Origin: Actinomadura_C sp036008685
GTDB lineage: Bacteria; Actinomycetota; Actinomycetes; Streptosporangiales; Streptosporangiaceae
Direction of reading: 5' to 3'
Assembly (NCBI GenBank): GCA_036008685.1
Contig: DASYNF010000108.1
Span: 62,001-126,000 of the forward strand
Length of the DNA: 64,000 nt
Shown: positions 20,402 to 29,466 of the stretch, one piece after another
Position numbering within the stretch: the stretch's first letter is position 1
How the letters are laid out: the number at the start of each line of letters is the position of its first letter
Position numbers and translations under genes: made by a program
Notes under the pieces: generated by a model
What the model saw: the letters and a program-made list of their open reading frames with translations, nothing else
The model's database searches: none
Told to the model about the DNA's origin: nothing

Positions 20402-20495
20402 CCTCACGTCCGGCCCGGACCCACGAGGCCACGGCCGGAGCCCGAGATCCCGGGCGGCACTGGCTTCGGAGGCCACGCCGCCGTAACGTCGAGGC

Positions 20496-21038
20496 ATGAC
20501 CCTGACCGAGGGCACTCACCGGTTCGGACCCGAGTCCGGCCGCCTGCTGGTGCGGACCTCCCGTACCGGCCTGGGACGCAGGGCCGGGCACGATCTCACG
20601 ATCGAGGCCACCCGGTGGGAGGCGACCGCGGAGGTCGTCCCGGGCGACCCGGCCGCCTCGTCGGTCACGTTGACCCTGGACCCGGAGTCCCTGGAGGTAC
20701 GGGAGGGCTCCGGTGGGGTCATGCCCTTGACCGGCGGTGACCGCGCCGACATCGAGAAGAACATCCGGCAGAAGGTGCTCGACACGGCCCGCCATCCTGA
20801 GATCACCTTCCGGTCCACCGGGGTCAGTGGCACGCCGGAGGACCTCGCCATCGAGGGCGATCTGACGATCATGGGCCGGAGCCGGCCCGTCACCGTACGG
20901 GCGGCTCTGGAGGGCGGCCGGATCCACGGTGGGGCGACCTTCGCGCAGAGCCGGTGGGGGATCAAACCGTTCTCGGCCCTTTTCGGCACGCTCAGGCTGG
21001 CCGACGAGGTCGAGATCGCCTTTGACCTCGGCCTCTAG
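20496..21038 (+). CDS. YceI family lipid-binding protein
   Basis: A 180-residue YceI-fold protein: THRFGPESGRLLVRTSRTGL at the start, HPEITFRSTGV in the middle and TFAQSRWGIKPFSALF near the end. The eight-stranded barrel binds long isoprenoid or fatty chains. It lacks a signal peptide, so this is the cytoplasmic form. There is no operon partner, since the DUF6158 gene ends 95 bases before. Confidence 0.92.
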   Translation: MTLTEGTHRFGPESGRLLVRTSRTGLGRRAGHDLTIEATRWEATAEVVPGDPAASSVTLTLDPESLEVREGSGGVMPLTGGDRADIEKNIRQKVLDTARHPEITFRSTGVSGTPEDLAIEGDLTIMGRSRPVTVRAALEGGRIHGGATFAQSRWGIKPFSALFGTLRLADEVEIAFDLGL

Positions 21039-21125
21039 CCCGGATTCGTTCCGGACGCGGTGATCTGCCGTGCCGTTACTCGCGAGTTGCCTATGTGGGC
21101 ACGCCGACCGAGTACCCTCTCGTGG

Positions 21126-22574
21126 GTGAGTCGGGAAGGCGTGACACCTCAGAGCGAAGATTTCTCCGCGTGGTACAACGAGCTGGTCCTGCGTGCACAG
21201 CTCGTGGACCGCGGGCCGGTGCGGGGAACCATGGTCATCCGGCCGTACGGCTACCGGATCTGGGAGCTGATCCAGGCGGATCTGGATGGACGGATCAAAG
21301 AGGCCGGGCATGACAACGCCTGCTTCCCGATGTTGATCCCGGAGTCCTATCTCAAGCGCGAGGCCGAGCACGTCGAGGGCTTCTCGCCGGAGCTCGCCGT
21401 GGTGACGGTGGCCGGTGGCAAGGAGCTCGAGGAGCCTCTGGTCGTACGGCCGACCTCCGAGACGGTCATCGGCGAGTACATGGCCAAGTGGATCGACTCC
21501 TACCGTGACCTTCCGTTGCTGCTCAACCAGTGGGCCAACGTCGTCCGCTGGGAGATGCGCCCCCGGATGTTCCTTCGCACCACGGAGTTCCTGTGGCAGG
21601 AGGGGCACACGGCGCACGCGGACGAGGCCGACGCGATGCGCGAGACGATGTGGGCGCTCGACGCCTACACGGCGGTGGCCCGCGACCTCGCCGCCATCCC
21701 CGTGGTCGCCGGGGAGAAGACGCCGGGTGAGCGGTTCGCCGGTGCGGTGCGGACCTACACCATCGAGGGCATGATGCGTGACGGCCGGGCCCTGCAGTCC
21801 GCCACCTCCCACTATCTCGGCACCAACTTCGCCAAGGCCTTCGAGATCCAGTACCAGGACGAGGCCGGGCGGCTGGCCCTCACCCACACGACGTCCTGGG
21901 GCATGAGCACCCGGATGATCGGTGGCGTCGTCATGGCCCATGGTGACGACAAGGGCCTGGTCCTGCCACCCCGGCTGGCGCCGTACCAGGTGGTCATCGT
22001 CCCGATCGGCCGCGGAGAGCTGGCGGAGCGCACCGGCGCGGCCGCGCGGGAACTCGGCGCCGAGCTCAAGCGTGCCGGCATCCGTGTGCACGTCGACGAC
22101 AATCGCCCGCAGCTGTCCCCGGGCTTCAAGTTCAACGACTGGGAGATGCGCGGCGTCCCGATCCGGCTCGAGCTCGGACCGCGGGACCTCGAGGCCGGCG
22201 CGGCCACGATGGCCCGGCGGTTGCCGACCGTGGAGGGGCAGGGCAAGGAGCCGCTCCCGCTCGACCAGGCCGCCGCGCGGCTGCCGGGCATCCTGGAGGA
22301 CTTCCAGGAGTTCCTGCTGAGGCGTGCCGAGGCCTTCCGTGAGGAGCACACCACCACGGTCGACACCTGGGACGCGTTCACCGATCAGGTGGGCGGAGGG
22401 TGGGCCCGTGCGTTCCACTGTGGCCGCGCCGAGTGCGAGGACGAGATCAAGGCGGACACGGCGGCCACGCCGCGCTGCATTCCGCTGGAGGCCCCCGCGG
22501 AGGCCGGCGAGTGCGTGAAGTGCGGCCGCCCGAGTGTCTACGGCAAGCGTGTGCTCTTCGGCAAGAGCTACTGA
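21126..22574 (+). CDS. proS: Proline--tRNA ligase, archaeal/eukaryotic type
   Basis: The 482-residue product is class II ProRS lacking the bacterial editing insertion. Motif 2 lies around RWEMRPRMFLRTTEFLWQEG, and motif 3 includes HTTSWGMSTRMIGGV. A C-terminal zinc-binding-like region (CGRAECEDE, CVKCGRPS) ends in Tyr (GKSY), as in this type. It is the normal ProRS of many actinobacteria. The start is uncertain: GTG 21126 would suit a nearly leaderless mRNA from a TACCCT -10 at 21113-21118, while GTG 21141 is also possible. The frame is open to 21060. Confidence 0.94.
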   Translation: MSREGVTPQSEDFSAWYNELVLRAQLVDRGPVRGTMVIRPYGYRIWELIQADLDGRIKEAGHDNACFPMLIPESYLKREAEHVEGFSPELAVVTVAGGKELEEPLVVRPTSETVIGEYMAKWIDSYRDLPLLLNQWANVVRWEMRPRMFLRTTEFLWQEGHTAHADEADAMRETMWALDAYTAVARDLAAIPVVAGEKTPGERFAGAVRTYTIEGMMRDGRALQSATSHYLGTNFAKAFEIQYQDEAGRLALTHTTSWGMSTRMIGGVVMAHGDDKGLVLPPRLAPYQVVIVPIGRGELAERTGAAARELGAELKRAGIRVHVDDNRPQLSPGFKFNDWEMRGVPIRLELGPRDLEAGAATMARRLPTVEGQGKEPLPLDQAAARLPGILEDFQEFLLRRAEAFREEHTTTVDTWDAFTDQVGGGWARAFHCGRAECEDEIKADTAATPRCIPLEAPAEAGECVKCGRPSVYGKRVLFGKSY

Positions 22575-22620
22575 GGCCGATGCCGGGCGGGGCCTGAGGT
22601 CCCGCCCGGCTCGGCGCCGT

Positions 22621-23136
22621 TCAGGCTTTGCGGCGGCGTTCCAGCTGTTCCTTGTGCCGGCTCAGCAGGGCCTGGCCGAACCACATCCAGGTGCAGAGGA
22701 TCGCGACCGCCACGGCGGACACCGCGGCGCTCGATGAGGACACCAGGGTGTGCATGACCAGAGCGGTCGCGCTGGTCATCGAGATGGCGAGCGCGACCGC
22801 TCCCCAGATGCCGAACTTATTGGCACGTTCGATCAGCACCGTCTTGTGCCCGTACCGGAACAGGATCCGGTGCTGAGTCACCGGGGCGATGAAGCAGATC
22901 GATGCCACCGCGGCGCCGAACAGTGCCACATTGAAGAGGTTGCGCCCCCCTTGCCCCACCCGGGCGAACCCGGGCGCGAACGGGACGGTCAGCAGGAATC
23001 CGAAGAGGACCTGCACGCCGGTGACCGCGACCCGGAACTCCTGGAGCAGCTCCAGGAGTTCGCGGTCGACCCGCTCCTTCTCGGTTTCGCGGTAAGGGCC
23101 CCGATCTCCCACATGCTCCCGGCGGAAGCGGTCCAC
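22621..23136 (-). CDS. DUF6328 family membrane protein
   Basis: A 171-residue protein with four hydrophobic helices after a charged N-terminus (ETEKERVDRELLELLQEFRVAV). The sequence GVQVLFGFLLTVPFAPGF is characteristic of DUF6328. Function unknown. It begins nine bases after the glycosyltransferase stop on the same strand, so it is probably co-transcribed as the second gene. Confidence 0.85.
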   Translation of the reverse strand: MDRFRREHVGDRGPYRETEKERVDRELLELLQEFRVAVTGVQVLFGFLLTVPFAPGFARVGQGGRNLFNVALFGAAVASICFIAPVTQHRILFRYGHKTVLIERANKFGIWGAVALAISMTSATALVMHTLVSSSSAAVSAVAVAILCTWMWFGQALLSRHKEQLERRRKA

Positions 23137-23145
23137 AGGAGCCCA

Positions 23146-24345
23146 CTACTGCATCTCGGATGCCATCTCGAGGCGCCTTCTGCGTTCGATCGCGTGTTCG
23201 TAGACCTGGACGGTCTCGCCAGCGACCCGTTCCCACGAGTAACGGGACCGAGCGCGGTCCGCGGCCGCGATGCCGAGGGCGTTGAGCTGCGTGGCATCGC
23301 CGAGCAGGGCCCGGATCCGCCTGGCGATCTCCACCGGCCTGTGCACGGGGACATGGATGCCGGTGACGTTGTCGATGACGCTGTCGGCGTTCCCGCCCAC
23401 ATTCGCCGCCACGACCGGTACGCCGCAGGCCATCGCCTCGATCGGCACCCTGCCGAACGGCTTGTACCGGGGGAGTGTCAGCACGAGGTCAGCGGAGCGC
23501 AGCAGCTTGGGGACGTTCTTGTGCGCGACCTGGCCGAGGAAGGTGACCCGGTCCGCCACCCCCGCCTCCTTGGCGACCACGTGAAGGCGGTGGACCGCGT
23601 CGTCGGTCTCCAGTTCCTCCTTCGGGGGGCCTCCGGCGATGACGAGCTCGGTGTCGGGGATCCGGGCCAGCGCCTCGATGGTGGTGCTGACCCCATTGCG
23701 TTCGGCGAGCCGGGACAGGACGAGGAGCCGCGGGGCCTCACCTCGGGGGCAGGCCTGCCCCTGCGGTGAAAACCGCTCGATGTCCACGCCGGACGGCACG
23801 ACGTTGATGCGGGGGCGTGGCACGGACATGCGGAGGAGCTCCGCGGCCTCGTCCGCGCAGGTGGCTATCACCGCGTCGGCCGTGCGGCCGATGACCTTCT
23901 CCAGGCGGATCCGCTGGACATGGCCGGGGTCCTTGACCCCCCGGGACCGGATCTGATCCAGTCCGAGGGCGTGGTAGGTCTGCACCACCGGGAGGTCGAG
24001 AGCATTGGCACCGGCCAGGGCCGCGAGGCCGCTGGTCCAGGAGAACGCGTGCACGACGTCGGGACGTGTGGCCGCCCAGCGCTGGGCCAGGTAGCGGCCG
24101 AAATCGGGGACATGGGGCAGCGGATCCTCGATCGGACGGGCCGGTCCTGCGGGTACGTGCTCGACCGTGACGCCCGTCGCCAATCGGACCTTGTCCGCCG
24201 CCGCCGGGTCGTCGCGCCGGATGTAGACGGTGACGTGATGACCTTCACGGCCGAGTTGACGGGCCAGCTCTGCGACATGGACGCTCTGCCCGAACCCGTC
24301 CGGGGCGAGTGGGTTGGCGAGCAAAGAGATCATCGCAATCTTCAT
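23146..24345 (-). CDS. Glycosyltransferase family 4 (GT-B)
   Basis: A 399-residue retaining glycosyltransferase. The N-terminal acceptor domain starts MKIAMISLLANPLAP with GGxG-like DGFGQSVHVAELARQL. The donor domain carries VVPSGVDIERFSP, RLLVLSRLAERNGV and the EX7E region FGRVPIEAMACGVPVVA. ATG 24345 follows GCGAGG by eight bases; an upstream Met at 24369 is less likely. Relatives build cell-surface or mycothiol-type glycoconjugates. The nearby TagGH exporter makes an envelope polymer a reasonable guess. Confidence 0.9.
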   Translation of the reverse strand: MKIAMISLLANPLAPDGFGQSVHVAELARQLGREGHHVTVYIRRDDPAAADKVRLATGVTVEHVPAGPARPIEDPLPHVPDFGRYLAQRWAATRPDVVHAFSWTSGLAALAGANALDLPVVQTYHALGLDQIRSRGVKDPGHVQRIRLEKVIGRTADAVIATCADEAAELLRMSVPRPRINVVPSGVDIERFSPQGQACPRGEAPRLLVLSRLAERNGVSTTIEALARIPDTELVIAGGPPKEELETDDAVHRLHVVAKEAGVADRVTFLGQVAHKNVPKLLRSADLVLTLPRYKPFGRVPIEAMACGVPVVAANVGGNADSVIDNVTGIHVPVHRPVEIARRIRALLGDATQLNALGIAAADRARSRYSWERVAGETVQVYEHAIERRRRLEMASEMQ

Positions 24346-24549
24346 GGGGGTAACCTCGCGAAGAGTCATTGGAAATGTGCCCCCAGTACGGCATTCCAGG
24401 GGTAACGGAAGCCGCCGACCTCAACGGGTGGCGTCGCGAAGCCGGCGATGTTGATCGGCTGTTATGGGGCGCTGCGTGCGCGCGGCGACCGCCGGCCTAC
24501 AGGCCGAAAGGGTCGCGCCGATGCCTCACACACACAACTCCCAGATCAT

Positions 24550-24596
24550 GGACAGGACACACCTGTCCCATGGGGTTGTGCCTGCTTCTTAGGCAC
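24550..24596. terminator. Two adjacent hairpins in the 24346-24682 spacer
   Basis: ggacagg/cctgtcc (24550-24556 and 24562-24568, 5-base loop) and gtgcct/aggcac (24578-24583 and 24591-24596, 7-base loop) lie in the 337-base gap. The gap sits between the phosphatase gene and the glycosyltransferase, both on the minus strand. They probably end the phosphatase transcript. Nothing else is recognised in the gap. Confidence 0.4.
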
Positions 24597-24682
24597 CTAA
24601 CCTGAGTATGTGGCCAGAAGCCCAGACGGTCAAACGAATCCGACAAATGGGCTGCAAATGTGCCGTTGAGCTGAGGATGTGC

Positions 24683-26557
24683 TCAGATGAACGCCTGGGG
24701 AAGGACCCGGATCGCCAGGATGGAGACGTCGTCTCGGAAGTCTCCCCGGCCGAAGTCCAGCAGGACCCGCTGAACCGCCGCCAGCATCTCCTCGACGGGA
24801 CGGGCGCTGTAGGTCGCCAGGACCTCGATGAGCCGCTCCTCGCCGAAACGTTCACCGCTGGGATCGCAGGTGTCCACCACCCCGTCCGAATGCAGGAACA
24901 GGGTGTCGCCCTCCCCGAGCTCGAGCGGCTCGATTCCCGGTTCGAAGTCGTCGAAGACGCCGAGTGGCGCGCCGCCGCAGGCGGCGGTCCGGACGACACC
25001 GTCCGGCCGGACCACGATGGCGGGAGGGTGCCCGGCGAGGGCAAGGGTGAACGCCGGCCCGGTGTCCCTCTGCTCGAGGTAGACGAGGAGAGCGGTCACG
25101 AACCGGTCCTCGGAGAGGAGAGCCTGATTGATCATGGCGAGCACGTCGGCGGGCTCCTTGTGGAACCGGGCCAAGAGCCTGATCCCGTGCCGGGCGGTCG
25201 CGGTGACGGCGGCCGCCTCCTCACCCTTGCCGCAGACGTCCCCGATCACGAAGCCCCAGCCGGCCGGGGTCTCGAACGCGTCATAGAAGTCTCCGCCGAC
25301 CTCTGTTCCCCGGGCCGCCGCGGCGTAATGGGAGACCAGCTTGAGCCCGGGGACGGCGGGCAGTTCACGCGGGAGCAGGCTGGCCTGCAGTGTCTCCGCC
25401 ACCTCGGCCCGGCGCTGGTACATCCGGGCCGCGCGGATCACCAGTGCGAGATGGCGTCCGAGCCGCTGTACGAGGCCGAGGTCGAGCAGGTCGAAGGGCC
25501 CGTTCTCACCGCTCGAGGCCAGCGTGATGGCACCGAGGCTGTGCTCCCCGTCCTCGATCGGCACGCTGAGCACGGAGGTGGCGCCCATCATCCCGCACGC
25601 CGACGCGCCGTCCGCCGCGGTGCCGAGCATCTCGAGATCCTCGATATGAGCGTGCACGGCCGGCTCGAGAGTCGTGTGCACGGTGTGGGGAAGTGTGCCC
25701 GGCACCGGTTCCACGGCCTCCAGCGCCTGCGTGATCTCGTTGCAGCGGTCCTCCTCCGGACCGAACACCAGCTGCCGTCGGAGCTCGCCCTGGTGGACGA
25801 GGTCGACGATGACCCAGTCGGCCAGTTCGGTGACGAGCAGCCGGGCGAAGCGCCGGGTGGTCACCGCCTCGTTGAAGAGGGGCTCCCGGAGCAGGAGCTC
25901 GGTCGCGCCCGCGAGCACGTCCATGTGATGCACGATGGCGGCCGCCGCCTCGTTTCCGGCCGTACCGGCCTCCAGCGGCCCGGTCTCGGGTAGCCGGCCG
26001 CTGACCGGAGTGACCGCGGCCATGACGAGGGGTTGCGGCTCGCCGCGGATCCATGCCCGGCCAAGGGTCACCACGGCTCGCACCGGAGACTTCTTGCCGA
26101 GGAAACGCACTTCGGTCTGCTGACGCTCACCCGTCCGGACGACGGCGGCGAGCTGCGATCGCAGCGCGGCCCGGGTGGACAGGTCGCAGAAGACGGTGAA
26201 GGGCTTGCCGGTCGCATAGCCGGGGGAGATGCCGAGGAGTACGGCCGCGTGCCGGTTCACCCGGCGTACGTCGCCGTGGTGGTCCATGAGGAAGAGCGGC
26301 ACCGGGGCGTCCTGGAAGACGGTGCGCAGGATGCGCCTCTCGGCCTCGGCCTCGGCGGTCCGGCCCGCGGCGGAGGTCTGGTGGGATCCGAACGCGCGGA
26401 GTGCCGCCAGCGCGAGATCGAGCTCCACCAGCGCGGCGTCGAGCGTGGTGCGCAGATCCGGTTCGGGCATGGTCGCGGCTTGCCGTAGCTCGCCGATGCG
26501 ATCCTCCAGGCCCCGGATCTCCCCTATCAAGGCCTCGGGTTCGAGATGATCAGACAT
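24683..26557 (-). CDS. PAS-GAF-PP2C phosphatase (RsbU/SpoIIE type)
   Basis: A 624-residue signalling protein. A helical N-terminus (1-70) is followed by a PAS domain (~75-190, RTVFQDAPVPLFLMDHHGD), a GAF domain (~210-385) and a C-terminal SpoIIE/PP2C phosphatase (~395-624). The metal-binding motifs of the phosphatase are intact: VGGDFYDAF, GDVCGKGEEAA, HSDGVVDT and RDDVSILAIR. Such proteins dephosphorylate STAS anti-anti-sigma factors in partner-switching cascades. No STAS gene is adjacent, but the next gene is an ANTAR regulator and an RsbW-like ATPase lies at 33.7 kb. It is likely soluble. Confidence 0.93.
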   Translation of the reverse strand: MSDHLEPEALIGEIRGLEDRIGELRQAATMPEPDLRTTLDAALVELDLALAALRAFGSHQTSAAGRTAEAEAERRILRTVFQDAPVPLFLMDHHGDVRRVNRHAAVLLGISPGYATGKPFTVFCDLSTRAALRSQLAAVVRTGERQQTEVRFLGKKSPVRAVVTLGRAWIRGEPQPLVMAAVTPVSGRLPETGPLEAGTAGNEAAAAIVHHMDVLAGATELLLREPLFNEAVTTRRFARLLVTELADWVIVDLVHQGELRRQLVFGPEEDRCNEITQALEAVEPVPGTLPHTVHTTLEPAVHAHIEDLEMLGTAADGASACGMMGATSVLSVPIEDGEHSLGAITLASSGENGPFDLLDLGLVQRLGRHLALVIRAARMYQRRAEVAETLQASLLPRELPAVPGLKLVSHYAAAARGTEVGGDFYDAFETPAGWGFVIGDVCGKGEEAAAVTATARHGIRLLARFHKEPADVLAMINQALLSEDRFVTALLVYLEQRDTGPAFTLALAGHPPAIVVRPDGVVRTAACGGAPLGVFDDFEPGIEPLELGEGDTLFLHSDGVVDTCDPSGERFGEERLIEVLATYSARPVEEMLAAVQRVLLDFGRGDFRDDVSILAIRVLPQAFI

Positions 26558-26618
26558 TCGGCATCCTCATTACAGCGGACGGGTCTCGGCCCAGAGCTGA
26601 ATGGTAGCCGCGCCGTCG

Positions 26619-27440
26619 TCATGAAATACGGAGACGCTCGTTCCCGGCCACGATCCGCTGTGCTATCGCCGTGAGCTTCATATGCCGTGTCTGTGAGATC
26701 CGCCGCAGCTCCGCGAAGGCGGCCTCGGCGTCGCATCCCAGCGCGTGCATGAGGATGCCCTTGGCCTGGTCCACGACGGCCCGGCTCTCGACCGCCTGCC
26801 GCAGCTGCACGGCGGTGCGGTGCGCGTCTTCGTACTGCCGGCTGTTGGTGACCGCCCAGCCTCCCTGGGCGACGAGCAGTGCCGCCATCGCGAGCTGGCC
26901 GGAGTCGAGCGCCCGGGGCATGACGCCGTAGAGAGTGAGCGTCAGAGTGACGGACATCTCCTTGTTCTCGTGCACCGTCGTCGTGAAGCAGCGGACCCCT
27001 CGCCGCAGCATGGCGGCGGTGTGCACGGGCCAGCGCAGCTCGGTGAGGGTGTCGGCGCAGCTCACCGGCACGCGGGCCGTCACCACGTCGAAGATCGGGC
27101 CATCCCCGCGGTCGAGCTGATCGTCCACGAGGTCGGCGAGATCCGGGTGGCTCGCCGCGGCGAGCCGTGGCTCGGGTCTGGGCCCTTCGCGCCGATCCCG
27201 GCCGGAGGCGGGCACGACCCATCGCACGGCCGTCGCTCCGACGCAGCCGACCACCGCGCGTGGCGCGAGCTCGGTCACCCTTCGCAGGGTGCCGACCTCG
27301 GAGGAGTTTTCGACCACCCCCAGCCGGGCGATCTCGATGGCGAGTTCGTTGGTGATGACGGGCGGGGCATCGGCGGGCACGTCTCTCACGCTATCCCCGG
27401 CGGATGCGTTCACCGACTCTCGAAAACCGCTTTCCTCCAC
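26619..27440 (-). CDS. GAF-ANTAR transcription antitermination regulator
   Basis: 273 residues. The first ~195 form a GAF-like sensor (IFDVVTARVPVSCAD, LRRGVRCFTTTVHEN). The C-terminus is an ANTAR RNA-binding domain (AVESRAVVDQAKGILMHALG, then AFAELRRISQTRHMKL), which binds dual hexaloop RNA hairpins to prevent termination. GTG 27440 follows AAAGAGGG by about seven bases and shares a base with the stop of a small upstream frame. The phosphatase gene lies downstream after 61 bases, so both may share an mRNA. Confidence 0.88.
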   Translation of the reverse strand: MEESGFRESVNASAGDSVRDVPADAPPVITNELAIEIARLGVVENSSEVGTLRRVTELAPRAVVGCVGATAVRWVVPASGRDRREGPRPEPRLAAASHPDLADLVDDQLDRGDGPIFDVVTARVPVSCADTLTELRWPVHTAAMLRRGVRCFTTTVHENKEMSVTLTLTLYGVMPRALDSGQLAMAALLVAQGGWAVTNSRQYEDAHRTAVQLRQAVESRAVVDQAKGILMHALGCDAEAAFAELRRISQTRHMKLTAIAQRIVAGNERLRIS

Positions 27441-27580
27441 TATGCGCCCTCTTTACCTGTGGAGCGGGCCCCGCTGTCCTTCCGGGGCGGTGTTCCCCTC
27501 GTCTTGGCCGGGTCACCGGACGGGACGGCGTGGCGGTCTCGTCGGAGCGATGTCATCACCCGCCGCACCCGCCGTGTCAT
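27440..27580 (-). CDS. Possible 46-residue basic protein upstream of the ANTAR gene
   Basis: ATG 27580 opens a short frame whose TAG overlaps the GTG of the ANTAR gene (TAGTG). The product is Arg/Lys-rich (MTRRVRRVMTSLRRDRHAV) with no hydrophobic segment. G or C predominates at third codon positions. It could be a leader peptide coupling translation to the regulator or simply chance. No family is recognised. Confidence 0.3.
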   Translation of the reverse strand: MTRRVRRVMTSLRRDRHAVPSGDPAKTRGTPPRKDSGARSTGKEGA

Positions 27581-27624
27581 CGTCCGGTCGCCTGCCTTGC
27601 GCGCCTTACCCGTAAAGGAGGGTC

Positions 27625-27846
27625 CTACTCCGCCCGGTGGCCTCCCGCTGTGCCGGTGCGGACGATGCGGGCGGTGCCGTGGACGACCGGGGTGGCGGGT
27701 GCCGCCGGGGGCACCGCGGGAGGGAGCGCGGCGGGCGCCACCGGCGCCGCGTAAGGGATCGGTGCGGCCGGTGGTGCCCTGCGGGCCGCTCGTGACCGGC
27801 GTGATCCGTTCAAGGCGGGCGGGCGGCGATGATCCGGTGAGCGCAA
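27625..27846 (-). CDS. Possible 73-residue Pro/Ala-rich protein
   Basis: A TTG-initiated frame (27846, after GAGGG with six-base spacing) encodes a basic N-terminus and a Pro/Ala-rich tail (APPAAPIPYAAPVAPAALPP). It ends TARIVRTGTAGGHRAE. In the second half nearly every third codon base is G or C, which supports coding, but composition alone can produce this. It sits on the same strand as the 46-residue frame and the ANTAR gene. Confidence 0.3.
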   Translation of the reverse strand: MRSPDHRRPPALNGSRRSRAARRAPPAAPIPYAAPVAPAALPPAVPPAAPATPVVHGTARIVRTGTAGGHRAE

Positions 27847-28034
27847 CGACGCCCTCAGGGATAGATAGGATCGAGCGCACCCCGGGCTTGCACCCGATCT
27901 GTCCGCGAATCCGCATGCTTCGGCGCCGTGACGCGCCGCGGCGGTGAGGGGGCCGCGGCCTGACCGGAATGCGGTCTGCGGGCCCTCGGGCGGAACCGGA
28001 CTTCCGCCGGTTCGATCACGGGAGGTGGGGGACG

Positions 28035-28397
28035 ATGACGTGCGACATCGTCGCGCTGGTGCGCAACCGGCCGGACGTCCGCACCGTGATCGATGGCATG
28101 CTCGCCTTCGGCCAGCAGTTCCGGCCGTGTGAACTCGACGGGGGCGTCACACAGCTGTACGACCCGTCCGGCCGGCTGATCGTCTCCATCGAGGTGCCGG
28201 TGCTGGTCAACGTCCCCGGGGAGATCGAGCGGATGCTCGGTCCCGAGCTGGCGGGCCGTTACAACGCGCCGATCTGGTGGGTGGACGTACGGGCCAGCGC
28301 CGACGTGCCGGACGCGACCCGTATGGCGCGCCGGTTCGCCGACGATCTCGTCCATTGGCAGGGCGGGCTGGTCTGGGACGCGGAGGCGGGTTCATGA
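28035..28397 (+). CDS. DUF6177-like protein, N-terminal half
   Basis: The 120-residue product (CDIVALVRNRPDVRTVIDGM, then QLYDPSGRLIVSIEVPVLV and PIWWVDVRAS) resembles, by recall, the first third of actinobacterial DUF6177 proteins, normally about 400-450 residues in one chain. ATG 28035 follows GGAGG with nine-base spacing. Its TGA overlaps the ATG of the next gene, which encodes the remaining part. DUF6177 is often found near type VII secretion loci in Streptomyces, but none is visible here. Confidence 0.65.
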   Translation: MTCDIVALVRNRPDVRTVIDGMLAFGQQFRPCELDGGVTQLYDPSGRLIVSIEVPVLVNVPGEIERMLGPELAGRYNAPIWWVDVRASADVPDATRMARRFADDLVHWQGGLVWDAEAGS

Positions 28398-29434
28398 CGC
28401 AGGCTCCGCACCCGGCGGTGGACGCCATCACCCCGAAGGCCATGGTCGTCCTCCAGGACCGGCCCGTGGTGGCGTTCAACCAGTGGCTGACGGACGCGCT
28501 GCGGGTGTGCGGCATGTCCGGCCGGGCGCTGCAGATCGTCACGCCCGTGACGTCGCGGTTGTCGCTCCCGCTGCGGCTCGTCCTCACCGGACCGGGTTCC
28601 TGCTGGGTCGTCCGTGACGGCGACGCCTACTACGACGGCCTGTCCGGGCGGCCTCTGCGCTGGGACGGCATGGCCTTCGCCCCCGTCCCGGAGGCACGTG
28701 ACTATGCCGCCGGCTACAAGTCGCCTCCGGCCGAACCGGTCGGGTCCCAGCTGACCCTCACCCTGCGCGTACGGCACGGCCAGGAGGAACTGCTGGGTGG
28801 CGTGGTGGGGCATCTGTGCCAGTCCCTCGTCGGCCGGGCCCCGGCCGGCTGGGGCACTGCGGAGCCCGCCGCGAACCTCTGGAATCTCGACGAGATGACC
28901 CGCCTGTTCCGGCACCGCGCGCCGCGGGCCACATGGCTGGCGGTGGTCGGCGGAGGAACGGCGCCGAGAGGGCGTGAGCCGCAGGCTGAGCAGGTGGGAG
29001 ACGGCGCGGCGGAGCCGGCCGCCCCCAGCCGGACCGTGATCGCGACGATGCTGTTCTCCGCGATCCAGGGGGGCGTGGAGGAGTCGGTCACGCTGGCCGT
29101 GGGATTCCCGGCCGGAGACGCTCCGCCGGTCTCGGCCCTGCCCACGCTGATCGGCGCGGTCGCCGGGGAGCACCGCCTGACCTCACTGTTCGCACAGCTG
29201 AGCCCCGGGCGGGCCGATCTCACGACAGAGCCGCGGTGGACGGGTGCGCCGGCCCCGATCGGCATGGCCGTCGGCGCGGAGATGGGTGTGGGAACGGGTC
29301 CGGCGGGGGTTTCCGGCCGGCAGATCGGGGACTCACGATCACCGGGTCTGTGGTTCGATCTCGGTGACGGCCGATCCCCTGAGGGCTGGCAGCGCTATGA
29401 GCAGCTCATGCACCACCTGCGCGGGCCGGGCTAG
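28394..29434 (+). CDS. DUF6177-like protein, C-terminal part
   Basis: 346 residues beginning at an ATGA overlap. The block AVDAITPKAMVVLQDRPVVA, then LQIVTPVTSRLSLPLRLVLTG, VRDGDAYYDGLSG and AGWGTAEPAANLW correspond to the body of DUF6177. It is soluble with no signal peptide. The split from its N-terminal part leaves both halves with good ribosome access and uniform codon usage, so a working two-subunit form is plausible. A sequencing or natural frameshift at the junction would look the same. Confidence 0.7.
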   Translation: MTQAPHPAVDAITPKAMVVLQDRPVVAFNQWLTDALRVCGMSGRALQIVTPVTSRLSLPLRLVLTGPGSCWVVRDGDAYYDGLSGRPLRWDGMAFAPVPEARDYAAGYKSPPAEPVGSQLTLTLRVRHGQEELLGGVVGHLCQSLVGRAPAGWGTAEPAANLWNLDEMTRLFRHRAPRATWLAVVGGGTAPRGREPQAEQVGDGAAEPAAPSRTVIATMLFSAIQGGVEESVTLAVGFPAGDAPPVSALPTLIGAVAGEHRLTSLFAQLSPGRADLTTEPRWTGAPAPIGMAVGAEMGVGTGPAGVSGRQIGDSRSPGLWFDLGDGRSPEGWQRYEQLMHHLRGPG

Positions 29435-29466
29435 AAGCCGCCCTGCGGCCTCCGGCCACGTCCTCG

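Noticed and set aside
20025..22418. 797-codon minus-strand frame opposite proS and YceI
   Set aside because: Crosses several real genes and has no recognisable domain.
28035..29434. Type VII secretion locus
   Set aside because: DUF6177 is often linked to such loci, but no EccC, WXG100 or mycosin gene is visible here.
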